64,000 bases of DNA, from assembly GCA_965224755.1 (NCBI GenBank), contig OZ245061.1, positions 868,001 to 932,000 on the forward strand. The letters are read 5' to 3'. Position 1 is the first letter of the stretch, and every line of letters begins with the position of its first letter. Positions 26,703-34,110 of this stretch are shown one piece after another. The notes beneath the pieces are model-generated. The model was not told where the DNA came from. It was given only the letters and a program-made list of their open reading frames with translations, and did no database searches. A program made the translations under genes and the position numbers. Origin of the DNA: Hellea sp965224755. Its GTDB lineage: Bacteria; Pseudomonadota; Alphaproteobacteria; Caulobacterales; Maricaulaceae.

Positions 26703-26941
26703 GCGATAATGTCGGGAGTCAATTGGTTCTCAATATAGACGATCTGATCTTTCAGTGATAATTTGATCTTCTTCATGCGTCCGATCTTGAGCATATCGAA
26801 AGCGCCCATCTCTATGAGTGCTTTGATCTCTATATCAATCCGGCGATGTTCATCTTTTAGAGTTTTGAGCATGACTTCGAGCTCGGCATCACTGGGCTCG
26901 TCAACTCCGTTGTCGTCTGTATCATTAATCTCGTCACTCAT
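26699..26941 (-). CDS. YdcH family protein (DUF465)
   Basis: An 80-residue protein with an acidic N-terminus and a DUF465 helical hairpin (LKDEHRRIDIEIKAL ... MKKIKLSLKDQIVYIE) ending in LTPDIIA, a typical C-terminal signature. The function is unknown; members are small soluble two-helix proteins common in alphaproteobacteria. It overlaps the 3' end of the GGDEF gene by four bases and is divergent from a second DUF465 gene 130 bp away. Confidence 0.85.
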   Translation of the reverse strand: MSDEINDTDDNGVDEPSDAELEVMLKTLKDEHRRIDIEIKALIEMGAFDMLKIGRMKKIKLSLKDQIVYIENQLTPDIIA

Positions 26942-27070
26942 AAATGAAAGCTAGTGCAGCTAAGCCGTAGCCGCAAGTCAGGCCATGCAAACAAATGTGG
27001 CTTAAATGACATGTGACTCGCGCGATAATTTATGCTAGAGGGGTTTTGTTACATATAGACGGAGGTATGA

Positions 27071-27244
27071 ATGGCAGTTTCATCGCATGTACAGAGTTTA
27101 TCATCTAAACATTCCGAATTGGACAATCTGATCAAAGCGGAAATGCGAAGTCCCAGCCCCGACACCCTCCGAATAGCGACCTTGAAAAAGCAAAAATTGG
27201 CTCTCAAAGATGAGATGAGTCATTTAAAAGTTCGGACGGCTTAA
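27071..27244 (+). CDS. Small YdcH family protein (DUF465)
   Basis: A 57-residue protein, too short for many gene callers. It begins MAVSSHVQSLSSKHSELDN and continues with LRIATLKKQKLALKDEM, the DUF465 core in which the KxxKLxLKDE heptad pattern is conserved. GGAGG lies five bases upstream of the ATG at 27071. The four-base-earlier ATG at 27067 opens only a 13-codon frame. It stands upstream of the SDR gene with 75 bp between them. The function is unknown. Confidence 0.8.
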   Translation: MAVSSHVQSLSSKHSELDNLIKAEMRSPSPDTLRIATLKKQKLALKDEMSHLKVRTA

Positions 27245-27319
27245 GCCCAATACCTCCCACAAAAGGCTTGACCTCAAGCCGCGGACATATCTTTATCCGC
27301 TCACCAATTTGGAGAGCCT

Positions 27320-28129
27320 ATGTCTGATCGTGTCTTTATTGTTACGGGTGCCGCGCGCGGCATTGGTCTGGCCTGTGCCCAGCGATTGCTGGAGGACGGC
27401 CATAAGGTTGTTTTGTCCGATATGGATACGGCTACGGGCAAGCAAGCCCTACAAACATTGGGGGCTAAGCCCGTTAATGCCATCTTCGTTGAATGCGATG
27501 TGTCCAGTAAGCTCGAAGTCCATAATCTGGTTGCCGAAACGTTGAGCACTTTTGGCCGCATAGACGGCTTAATCAATAATGCGGGGATTGCGCTGAAGGG
27601 CGGCTCGCTTGATCTCTCCGAATCTGATTTTGATCGGGTTTTAGCGGTTAATTTGCGCGGGGCTTTCCTCGTTTCCAAGGCGGTGGCGCAATATATGGTT
27701 CAGGAAATCGAAGACCGCGATGACCGCTCGCGCCTGACCGAACGGCCTTACAGCATCATTAACATGTCCTCGATCAATGATACGGTCTCGATACCGGATT
27801 ATTTGGCCTATACGGTGTCAAAGGGCGGCTTGCTGCAAATGACCAAAGCCATGGCGATTGAACTCGCCCCTTACGGTATTCGCGTTAACGCTATCGGGCC
27901 GGGCTCTGTCAAAACGGATATGCTGTCGGGCGTTGTTGGATCGGGGCTTGAAAAAATCCATGCCCGCACACCTTTGGGTCGGGTCGCTTTGCCTGACGAG
28001 ATCGCCAGCGTGGCGTCATTTCTGGCGTCCGAAGATGCCAGTTATATTACCGGGCAGTGTATATATGTCGATGGCGGGCGGCTGGCGCTAAATTACACCA
28101 TGCCGCCGCGCGACGAAACCGAGTCTTAA
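27320..28129 (+). CDS. SDR-family NAD(P)-dependent oxidoreductase
   Basis: A 269-residue classical short-chain dehydrogenase. The dinucleotide-binding loop is TGAARGIG (9-16), NNAG is at 86-89, and the catalytic triad is S150 or S151, Y164 and K168 (YTVSK). The acidic D34 at the end of beta-2 (SDMD) hints at NAD preference. Family members reduce keto groups of fatty acids, sugars or alcohols, and the substrate cannot be told from sequence. GGAGAG precedes the ATG. Its last four bases overlap the convergent trcR stop. Confidence 0.9.
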   Translation: MSDRVFIVTGAARGIGLACAQRLLEDGHKVVLSDMDTATGKQALQTLGAKPVNAIFVECDVSSKLEVHNLVAETLSTFGRIDGLINNAGIALKGGSLDLSESDFDRVLAVNLRGAFLVSKAVAQYMVQEIEDRDDRSRLTERPYSIINMSSINDTVSIPDYLAYTVSKGGLLQMTKAMAIELAPYGIRVNAIGPGSVKTDMLSGVVGSGLEKIHARTPLGRVALPDEIASVASFLASEDASYITGQCIYVDGGRLALNYTMPPRDETES

Positions 28130-28806
28130 CTATTAGGTTCGGAAGGCTTGAATAGAGACTCAAGTGTATGCTCAGTTTTAGGCTTGTCAGCTTCGGGAGC
28201 CGGTTTGGCAATTGTATCGCCGACTGGTTTTAGCGCTTCGCCAGTCTCTTTTTCGAGTTTTGCGTCTTCTTTGGCTTTTTTATCGGCGGCTTTTTTCACC
28301 ATCGCGTCCAGATCGATTTGTGAGCACAGGCCGAGCGAAACAGGGTCAGTTGGGTTGATCGTATTGATCTTCCAGTGCGAGCGATCCCGAATGGCCGCAA
28401 TCGTTGGCTTGGTTGTGCCGACCAGTTTCGAGATTTGCGCATCAGAGATTTCAGGATGGTTACGCACCATCCAGGCAATGGCGTCCGGGCGATCTTGACG
28501 GCGCGAGAGGGGCGTGTAGCGCGGACCTTTCTTCTTGCCCTTTTTGGGCTGCAATGTGTCGCTGTCAAAGACATTGGCCTTCATCGCGTAATTGGGATTT
28601 TTTTCGGCGTTTTCAATTTCCTCGCGGCTGACTTGGCCATTGGCAATCGGGTTTGCTCCGCGGATGCCGGCGGCAACATCTCCGTCGGCGATACCTTCGA
28701 CTTCGAGGATATGCAGGATACAAAACTCACTGATCTGCTTAAAGGTCATGCCGGTATTATCAATCAGCCAAACGGCTGTGGCTTTGGGCATAAGAATCTG
28801 TGTCAT
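28126..28806 (-). CDS. trcR: DUF1013 protein, TrcR-type cell-cycle transcriptional regulator
   Basis: From the ATG at 28806 (GGAGAG five bases upstream) the protein has 226 residues. The N-terminal MPKATAVWLIDNTGMTFKQISEFC and central GPRYTPLSRRQDRPDAIAWM blocks, followed by a helix-turn-helix-like HPEISDAQISKLVGTTKPTI, match the DUF1013 family, named TrcR in Caulobacter. A charged Lys/Ala/Glu tail follows. The family is essentially alphaproteobacterial and is regarded as a cell-cycle-linked transcription regulator. A short leader with an intrinsic terminator precedes the start codon, which suggests attenuation. It lies next to DUF1192 and rcdA, another cell-cycle gene. Confidence 0.88.
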   Translation of the reverse strand: MTQILMPKATAVWLIDNTGMTFKQISEFCILHILEVEGIADGDVAAGIRGANPIANGQVSREEIENAEKNPNYAMKANVFDSDTLQPKKGKKKGPRYTPLSRRQDRPDAIAWMVRNHPEISDAQISKLVGTTKPTIAAIRDRSHWKINTINPTDPVSLGLCSQIDLDAMVKKAADKKAKEDAKLEKETGEALKPVGDTIAKPAPEADKPKTEHTLESLFKPSEPNS

Positions 28807-28829
28807 GTTGCTCTCCGAGTTTGAGGCAT

Positions 28830-28852
28830 TAAAAAACCCCGCTCGGCGGGGT
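28830..28852 (-). terminator. Intrinsic terminator in the trcR leader
   Basis: ACCCCGC (28836-28842) and GCGGGGT (28846-28852) form a GC-rich stem with a three-base loop. Read on the minus strand it is followed at once by TTTTTT. It lies only 24 bases upstream of the trcR ATG and about 35 bases after a predicted transcription start, so it either attenuates trcR or ends a very short RNA. No minus-strand gene lies upstream to need it. Confidence 0.7.
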
Positions 28853-28893
28853 GATTTTCGAGAATTTTGTTTCAAAACCCTACGAACCCGCGC

Positions 28894-28922
28894 TATCTAG
28901 GCGCTTAGAGTTAATAATGCAA
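28894..28922 (-). promoter_or_regulatory. Predicted sigma70-type promoter for trcR or its leader RNA
   Basis: On the minus strand TTGCAT (28922-28917) is followed after exactly 17 bases by TAGATA (28899-28894), both close to consensus. Transcription would start near 28887 and meet the terminator hairpin after about 35 bases. Calling it a promoter is inference from hexamers and spacing only. Confidence 0.45.
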
Positions 28923-28956
28923 GCCTTGCTTTGCAGAAGAATGAGGAGAGCCGCTT

Positions 28957-29145
28957 ATGAGTGATGATGTGCGCCAAAGCGAAACAAAATTTGAACTTGG
29001 AGAGGACCTTTACGGCGTTTCTGTTGCTGAGCTTACACAGCGCTTGCGACTTTTACAGGTGGAAATCAGCCGAATCGAAGGTGAATTAGCCAAGAAACAG
29101 AAAGAATTGTCTGCGGCCGACCAATTATTCGGACCTAAAACCTAA
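28957..29145 (+). CDS. DUF1192 family small coiled-coil protein
   Basis: A 62-residue protein with a C-terminal amphipathic helix (LTQRLRLLQVEISRIEGELAKK) followed by the AADQLFG ending that marks DUF1192. It is probably a soluble coiled-coil partner protein of unknown function. The DUF1192-DUF1465-rpmE neighbourhood recurs in alphaproteobacteria, which argues for a functional link to RcdA. GAGGAGAG upstream is a good ribosome binding site. Confidence 0.82.
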   Translation: MSDDVRQSETKFELGEDLYGVSVAELTQRLRLLQVEISRIEGELAKKQKELSAADQLFGPKT

Positions 29146-29234
29146 ATGGCTTAACTCTGGCCCGCCCCTTGCAAACCTTAACAGCAACGATACACTGGGT
29201 AAGAGTGGGTTTATCCAAACACCGGAAAGATATA

Positions 29235-29804
29235 ATGAGCGTTACACATAACACAGATGCCCAGACGGTGGCCCTTTTGGATACGTTGACCCCGCAGGCC
29301 GAAGGCCGATTATTGGAGTTCACAAAGTCAGAGCTTTTCGCTAAAACTTTTCGCGAAGGCATGGATATGGTCGAAGAAACAGCGGCTTATCTCGACGGGC
29401 CGGGCCGCCATGATAGTAAAAAACTTGGCCGCAATGACGCGCTGATCTATGCCAGCCAGTCCATGCGCCTGACCACGCGCCTTATGCAAGTGGCGAGCTG
29501 GCTTTTAGTGCAGCGCGCGCTCAAAGAAGGCGAAATGAACTCTTCCGAAGCCCGGCAGGACAAATATCGACTGGTTGCCGAGACAAAAACCGAAGAGGGC
29601 CTCAGCTTTTCAGACCTCGCCAAGGATGCCTATACGCTCCCGGCCCGGCTGCTTGATCTGCTCGCGAGATCAGAATCACTTTACGAGCGCATCATGCGCC
29701 TCGACCGTTCGCTGTACGGCTCGATAGCTGCGCAAAGCGGAAATACAGTAGCCGACCAAATCAGCCGCCTAGAAGCCGCCTTCGGGCGGGCGGCGAATGG
29801 TTAG
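29235..29804 (+). CDS. rcdA: DUF1465 family protein, RcdA-like regulator of CtrA degradation
   Basis: A 189-residue helical protein from the ATG at 29235, with GGAAAG upstream. The LLEFTKSELFAKTFREGMDMVEETAAYLDG block and the C-terminal ARSESLYERIMRLDRSL helix match DUF1465, the family of Caulobacter RcdA. RcdA is an adaptor that helps deliver CtrA and other substrates to ClpXP at the stalked pole during the G1-S transition. Whether this copy acts as a proteolytic adaptor here is inferred. It is followed by a strong bidirectional terminator shared with rpmE. Confidence 0.85.
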   Translation: MSVTHNTDAQTVALLDTLTPQAEGRLLEFTKSELFAKTFREGMDMVEETAAYLDGPGRHDSKKLGRNDALIYASQSMRLTTRLMQVASWLLVQRALKEGEMNSSEARQDKYRLVAETKTEEGLSFSDLAKDAYTLPARLLDLLARSESLYERIMRLDRSLYGSIAAQSGNTVADQISRLEAAFGRAANG

Positions 29805-29827
29805 CTCGGACGCGCATTACGGCCATA

Positions 29828-29855
29828 AAAAAGGCTCCCATCGGGGAGCCTTTTT
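29828..29855. terminator. Bidirectional intrinsic terminator between rcdA and rpmE
   Basis: GGCTCCC (29833-29839) and GGGAGCC (29844-29850) form a perfect stem with a four-base loop. An A-run lies on the left and TTTTT on the right, so the hairpin can end transcripts from both convergent genes. Confidence 0.88.
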
Positions 29856-29873
29856 GCATCATATGCAGGGCGT

Positions 29874-30095
29874 CTAAACGCCGAAGCCTGCGAATTTGTC
29901 TTTGAAGCGCGAAATGCGTCCGCCGCGGTCCATTAGCTTGCCGTCGCCGCCTGTCCAGGCCGGGTGAGTTTTGGAATCAATGTCGAGGACGAGGGTATCG
30001 CCTTCTTTGCCGTAAGTGCTGCGTGTCTGGTAACTCGTACCATCAACCATTTGCACAGTAATCATGTGATAATCGGGGTGAATGTCTTTTTTCAT
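29874..30095 (-). CDS. rpmE: 50S ribosomal protein L31
   Basis: A 73-residue L31 beginning MKKDIHPDYH and containing THPAWTGG and GGRISRFKDKF, the family signatures. It contains no cysteine at all, so it is a zinc-independent form without the CxxC pairs of E. coli RpmE. L31 bridges the two ribosomal subunits near the central protuberance. It is separated from rcdA by a bidirectional terminator. Confidence 0.94.
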   Translation of the reverse strand: MKKDIHPDYHMITVQMVDGTSYQTRSTYGKEGDTLVLDIDSKTHPAWTGGDGKLMDRGGRISRFKDKFAGFGV

Positions 30096-30211
30096 TATAT
30101 TGGCTCCTCAGCCTCTGGTCACGGGTTTGCGTTAGAGGGTCCCCCGCTCGGATGCGCGATATAACGGGGAGGGGCGTAGGGGTCAAGCGGGGATATGGGT
30201 ATAATACGGGC

Positions 30212-30493
30212 CTAGTGATCTTCGCGCCCGTGCCAGATGCGAGAGATTAGAATGTGGTCTGCATATATTTTGTAATACATGACTTAGCCGCTCTTCCCGA
30301 ATTGAAACATCCAGATACGTATGGATTTGTCCATGTCATGCATGCGGCCGACTTCCGGATTCCGCCCAAGCAAACCCGCTTCATCATATATAAGTTCCAG
30401 CGCTTTATCAGCTGCATGTTCATTGGCTTCCCTGATGAATTTATATAGCCGAACAATGTCGCGCTTGGCTTCCGGCGACCATTTTATTTTCAT
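30212..30493 (-). pseudogene. RelE/ParE-family toxin gene interrupted by an in-frame stop
   Basis: The frame reads MKIKWSPEAKRDIVRLYKFI, the usual ParE start, and continues through NPEVGRMHDMDKSIR to FGKSG. There a TAA (30284-30286) replaces the codon for the tyrosine normally found in the GYV motif. In the same frame, 23 further codons read VMYYKIYADHILISRIWHGREDH before a TAG at 30212, which is exactly the expected ParE C-terminus. A single base change (TAT or TAC to TAA) would thus truncate a 93-residue toxin to 69 residues. Its start overlaps the antitoxin stop by four bases. The toxin is probably inactive unless the stop is read through. Confidence 0.85.
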
Positions 30494-30759
30494 GAAGCTT
30501 TGGCTTTATATCCTGCGGCCAAGCCTTTCATCCATTCTTTCATTTCCTCGTGCGATATAGACTCGCCTGTACGTTCATATTTTTCAATACGTTCGCGGAC
30601 GATAGCCAGTTCCAGTGCTTCATCTTCTTCTCGTTCTACAAAACGCTCTACCGCCTTTTTCATGAGGTAATGTGGTGTGCGATCCTGTCGTTCCGCAATT
30701 GCCTTCAGTCTTGCCTGTATATCGGCGTCCAAACGCACGCCTACTGTTTTTGTCGCCAT
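30490..30759 (-). CDS. Ribbon-helix-helix antitoxin of the ParE locus
   Basis: An 89-residue protein from the ATG at 30759, preceded by GAGGA. The N-terminal TKTVGVRLDADIQARLKAIA is a CopG/MetJ-type ribbon-helix-helix strand and helix, followed by TPHYLMKKAVERFVEREE. The C-terminal helical tail (ERIEKYERTGESISHEEMKEW) would wrap the toxin. It would both repress its own operon and neutralise the toxin. The gene is intact although the partner toxin carries a stop codon. Confidence 0.85.
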   Translation of the reverse strand: MATKTVGVRLDADIQARLKAIAERQDRTPHYLMKKAVERFVEREEDEALELAIVRERIEKYERTGESISHEEMKEWMKGLAAGYKAKAS

Positions 30760-30877
30760 AATATGTTCCTCAGTGTTGCACAATGTATAACATACCTCTT
30801 TTTATGGCGCAAGCGGGAGAAAATAGAACCGCGTTTCTAATGTGCTGCCGCGCAGTGAAAAAAGACAGATTTGGCTG

Positions 30878-30906
30878 TTGACGGGGGGCTCTACCCCTTC
30901 TATACG
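30878..30906 (+). promoter_or_regulatory. Strong sigma70-type promoter of the str operon
   Basis: TTGACG (30878-30883) and TATACG (30901-30906) are separated by exactly 17 bp. It lies about 200 bp upstream of rpsL in the 345-bp region 30760-31104, which holds no gene. The leader contains a perfect hairpin at 30931-30948 and a weaker AATAGA/TCTATT stem near 30968-30990. The spacing and GC-rich start region fit a growth-rate-controlled ribosomal promoter. Confidence 0.6.
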
Positions 30907-30930
30907 CCCGCCATGTCGATGAATGTGCTG

Positions 30931-30948
30931 TCTACGGGTTGCCGTAGA
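30931..30948 (+). promoter_or_regulatory. Perfect hairpin in the rpsL leader
   Basis: TCTACGG and CCGTAGA flank a GTTG loop, about 25 bases after the predicted transcription start and 157 bases before rpsL. No T-run follows, so it is not a terminator. It may be a leader structure or protein-binding site; which one cannot be told from sequence. Confidence 0.35.
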
Positions 30949-31104
30949 AACCTCATTTAAGGCGAAAATAGAATAACCCTATCGGTCTATTCGCGTGATA
31001 TTTTGCGCGGAGAGGGCGGTTTTGTTGCAGATGGCCTGTCATTTCGAGTGGTTCGAGGGGCGGGATATTTGCTTTTTGTGCAGAAAAATAAGGCTTAAAT
31101 AACG

Positions 31105-31476
31105 ATGCCAACTATTCAGCAACTCGTCCGGAAACCCCGGAAAGACAAACGCAAGCGGAACAAGGTTCCGGCGCTTGAGGCCTGTCCTCAGAAACGCGGC
31201 GTTTGTACGCGTGTTTATACGACCACGCCGAAGAAGCCGAACTCGGCGCTTCGTAAGGTGGCTAAAGTGCGCCTGACTAACGGTTTCGAAGTTTTGTCTT
31301 ATATCCCGGGCGAGGGCCATAATCTGCAAGAGCATAGTGTTGTGCTGCTTCGCGGCGGCCGGGTCAAAGATTTGCCGGGCGTGCGTTATCACGTCCTTCG
31401 CGGCGTTCTGGATACACAGGGCGTTAAAGACCGTAAACAACGCCGTTCGAAATACGGCGCTAAGCGTCCTAAGTAA
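31105..31476 (+). CDS. rpsL: 30S ribosomal protein S12
   Basis: A 123-residue S12 of the decoding centre. TPKKPN includes K43, and K88 lies in RGGRVKDLPGV; both are the streptomycin-sensitive residues, so no resistance substitution is present at these positions. It is the first gene of the str operon, about 200 bp after the predicted promoter. Confidence 0.98.
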   Translation: MPTIQQLVRKPRKDKRKRNKVPALEACPQKRGVCTRVYTTTPKKPNSALRKVAKVRLTNGFEVLSYIPGEGHNLQEHSVVLLRGGRVKDLPGVRYHVLRGVLDTQGVKDRKQRRSKYGAKRPK

Positions 31477-31487
31477 GGTAGAATAGC

Positions 31488-31958
31488 ATGTCACGTCGTC
31501 ACCGCGCAGAGAAACGGGAAATCCTCCCAGATGCAAAATTCCATGACTTGGTCCTGGCTAAGTTCATGAACGCCATCATGCTTGATGGTAAGAAGTCCAC
31601 AGCTGAGAAAATTGTCTATGGCGCGATGGATATCGTTGAAGACAAAGCCAAGACCGAGCCTATCCGTATATTCCATGACGCGCTTGAGAATATCAAACCG
31701 TCTGTCGAAGTGCGCTCACGCCGGGTCGGCGGCGCGACTTATCAAGTGCCTGTTGAGGTTCGCCCCGAACGCCGTCAGGCCTTGGCGATTCGTTGGCTCG
31801 TGACAGCCAGCCGTTCACGTAATGAAAACACAATGCGCGAGCGCCTAGCTGGTGAATTGCTCGACGCCTCAAATAATCGCGGCACAGCCGTTAAAAAACG
31901 CGAAGACACGCACCGTATGGCGGAAGCCAACCGCGCCTTCGCGCATTATCGCTGGTAG
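31488..31958 (+). CDS. rpsG: 30S ribosomal protein S7
   Basis: A 156-residue primary 16S-binding protein that nucleates assembly of the 30S head. It begins MSRRHRAEKREI and carries the GGATYQVPVEVRPERR block. It starts 11 bases after rpsL and is followed by fusA, the classical order. In E. coli S7 represses this operon; a comparable target in the rpsL-rpsG gap is not obvious because the gap is so short. Confidence 0.98.
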   Translation: MSRRHRAEKREILPDAKFHDLVLAKFMNAIMLDGKKSTAEKIVYGAMDIVEDKAKTEPIRIFHDALENIKPSVEVRSRRVGGATYQVPVEVRPERRQALAIRWLVTASRSRNENTMRERLAGELLDASNNRGTAVKKREDTHRMAEANRAFAHYRW

Positions 31959-31978
31959 CCGAAAGAAGAGATACGATC

Positions 31979-34063
31979 ATGGCACGCGAATACGACCTTA
32001 AAGATTACCGCAATTTCGGCATCATGGCGCATATTGATGCGGGTAAAACCACCTGCACGGAGCGGATTCTCTATTATACAGGTAAAAACCACAAGATTGC
32101 CGAAGTGCATGACGGCGCGGCCACCATGGATTGGATGGAGCAAGAGCAAGAGCGCGGCATTACCATTACTTCTGCGGCGACAACGTGTTTCTGGGCCGGT
32201 AAGCGCCTGAATATCATTGATACACCGGGTCACGTTGACTTCACCATTGAAGTTGAGCGTTCATTACGCGTGCTCGACGGCGCTGTTGCGTTGCTCGATG
32301 CTAATGCCGGTGTTGAGCCGCAAACAGAGACTGTTTGGCGTCAGGCTGACAAATATAACGTCCCGCGTATGATTTTTATCAATAAAATGGACAAAATCGG
32401 TGCGGATTTCTACGCCTCTGTTCAGTCTGTCAAAGACCGCCTCGGCGGAAATGCGCTTGAGATGCAGCTGCCTATTGGCGCTGAAGATCACTTTAAGGGC
32501 GTTGTCGATCTGGTTAAAAACTGTGCCTATACATGGCCTGAAGATTCAGAGCTTGGCGCGAAATTCGATACAGTTGATATTCCGGCTGACCTTGTGGATA
32601 AGGCCACTGAATATCGCGAAGCTCTCATCGAAGCTGTGGCCGAGATGGATGATGCGGTTATGGAAGCTTATTTTGAAGGCACTATGCCCGATGTTGACAC
32701 TATTCAGCGCCTTGTGCGCGAAGCGACTATCGCGGGTAAAGTTGTGCCTGTCTTCTGCGGCACGGCGTTTAAAAACAAAGGCGTTCAGCCTTTGCTCGAC
32801 GCGGTTGTGGCTTATCTTCCAAGTCCGCTCGATATTGCGGCGATTAAAGGTATTGACGTTAAGACCGGCGAGGAAACAACGCGCGCGGCTTCTGATGACG
32901 CGCCGCTCTCTATGTTGGCCTTCAAAATCATGAATGATAAATTCGTGGGCACATTGACATTCTGCCGGATTTACTCTGGCAAGCTGGAAACCGGCACAAC
33001 GCTTCTGAACTCTGTTAAAGAGCGCAAAGAGCGTGTGGGCCGTATGATGATGATGCATTCCAATGACCGTGAGGACATTCAGGAAGCCTTTGCGGGCGAT
33101 ATCATCGCGGTTGCGGGCCTTAAAAACTCGACGACGGGCGATACGCTTTGTGACCTGAATAACCCTGTTGTTCTTGAGCGTATGGAATTCCCCGCGCCGG
33201 TGATCGAAATTGCCGTTGAGCCTAAAACCAAAACTGACCAAGAGAAACTCGGCATTGGCTTGCAGCGTCTGGCGGCAGAAGATCCGTCATTCCGCGTCTC
33301 GACGGATCACGAATCAGGCCAAACCATCATGGCCGGCATGGGCGAGCTTCACTTGGATATCCTTGTTGACCGCCTCAAACGTGAATTTGGCGTTGAAGCT
33401 AATATCGGCCAGCCGCAAGTGGCTTACCGCGAAGCTTTGGCGGAGCCTGTTGATATCGATTATACCCATAAGAAACAATCCGGCGGGTCAGGTCAATTTG
33501 GCCGCGTTAAGATACATTTCACTCCGTTAGAGCCGGGTTCAGGTATTGAATTTGAGTCCAAAGTTGTTGGCGGCAATGTTCCGAAAGAATATATTCCGGG
33601 TGTTGAAAAAGGCATTCGCACTATGGCGGAGACGGGTCTGTTGGCAGGTTTCCCTGTGATCGACTTTAAGGCCGAGCTTTATGACGGGGCTTACCATGAT
33701 GTTGACTCTTCTGTGATGGCTTTCGAGATCGCGGCGCGCGCAGCGTTCCGCCAGATTAAGATTGAGGGCCGCATAAAATTGCTGGAGCCGATCATGAAGG
33801 TCGAAGTTGTTACGCCTGATGAGTATATGGGCGACGTGATCGGCGATCTGAACTCTCGCCGAGGGATGATCGAAGGCACAGAGATGCGCGGCAATGCCAA
33901 TGTCATCAATTCTATGGTGCCTTTGGCAAATATGTTTGGCTATGTGAATGATCTGCGTTCTAAAACGCAGGGCCGTGCACAGTTCACCATGACATTTGAC
34001 CACTATGCGGCAACCCCGCAAGCCGTCGCAGACGAAGTTATCAGTAAGCAGGGCGGCGCGTAA
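31979..34063 (+). CDS. fusA: Elongation factor G
   Basis: A 694-residue translocase GTPase. The P-loop is AHIDAGKTT, the switch II region DTPGHVDF and the specificity motif NKMDK, followed by the five EF-G domains. It drives tRNA-mRNA translocation and, with RRF, ribosome recycling. Length matches the housekeeping EF-G rather than the EF-G2 or tetracycline-protection paralogues. It is 20 bp behind rpsG. Confidence 0.98.
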   Translation: MAREYDLKDYRNFGIMAHIDAGKTTCTERILYYTGKNHKIAEVHDGAATMDWMEQEQERGITITSAATTCFWAGKRLNIIDTPGHVDFTIEVERSLRVLDGAVALLDANAGVEPQTETVWRQADKYNVPRMIFINKMDKIGADFYASVQSVKDRLGGNALEMQLPIGAEDHFKGVVDLVKNCAYTWPEDSELGAKFDTVDIPADLVDKATEYREALIEAVAEMDDAVMEAYFEGTMPDVDTIQRLVREATIAGKVVPVFCGTAFKNKGVQPLLDAVVAYLPSPLDIAAIKGIDVKTGEETTRAASDDAPLSMLAFKIMNDKFVGTLTFCRIYSGKLETGTTLLNSVKERKERVGRMMMMHSNDREDIQEAFAGDIIAVAGLKNSTTGDTLCDLNNPVVLERMEFPAPVIEIAVEPKTKTDQEKLGIGLQRLAAEDPSFRVSTDHESGQTIMAGMGELHLDILVDRLKREFGVEANIGQPQVAYREALAEPVDIDYTHKKQSGGSGQFGRVKIHFTPLEPGSGIEFESKVVGGNVPKEYIPGVEKGIRTMAETGLLAGFPVIDFKAELYDGAYHDVDSSVMAFEIAARAAFRQIKIEGRIKLLEPIMKVEVVTPDEYMGDVIGDLNSRRGMIEGTEMRGNANVINSMVPLANMFGYVNDLRSKTQGRAQFTMTFDHYAATPQAVADEVISKQGGA

Positions 34064-34110
34064 GCGACCCCGATTAATTTAAACTCCAGAAAGAGTAACG
34101 GAGAAAGAAA

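Noticed and set aside
30550..30840. Plus-strand frame opposite the antitoxin
   Set aside because: Phe/Cys-rich translation opposite an intact RHH gene; no ribosome binding site.
31031..31065. TGTCATTTCGAG motif upstream of rpsL as a third palindromic element
   Set aside because: No inverted partner end was found nearby; at most it is a remnant.
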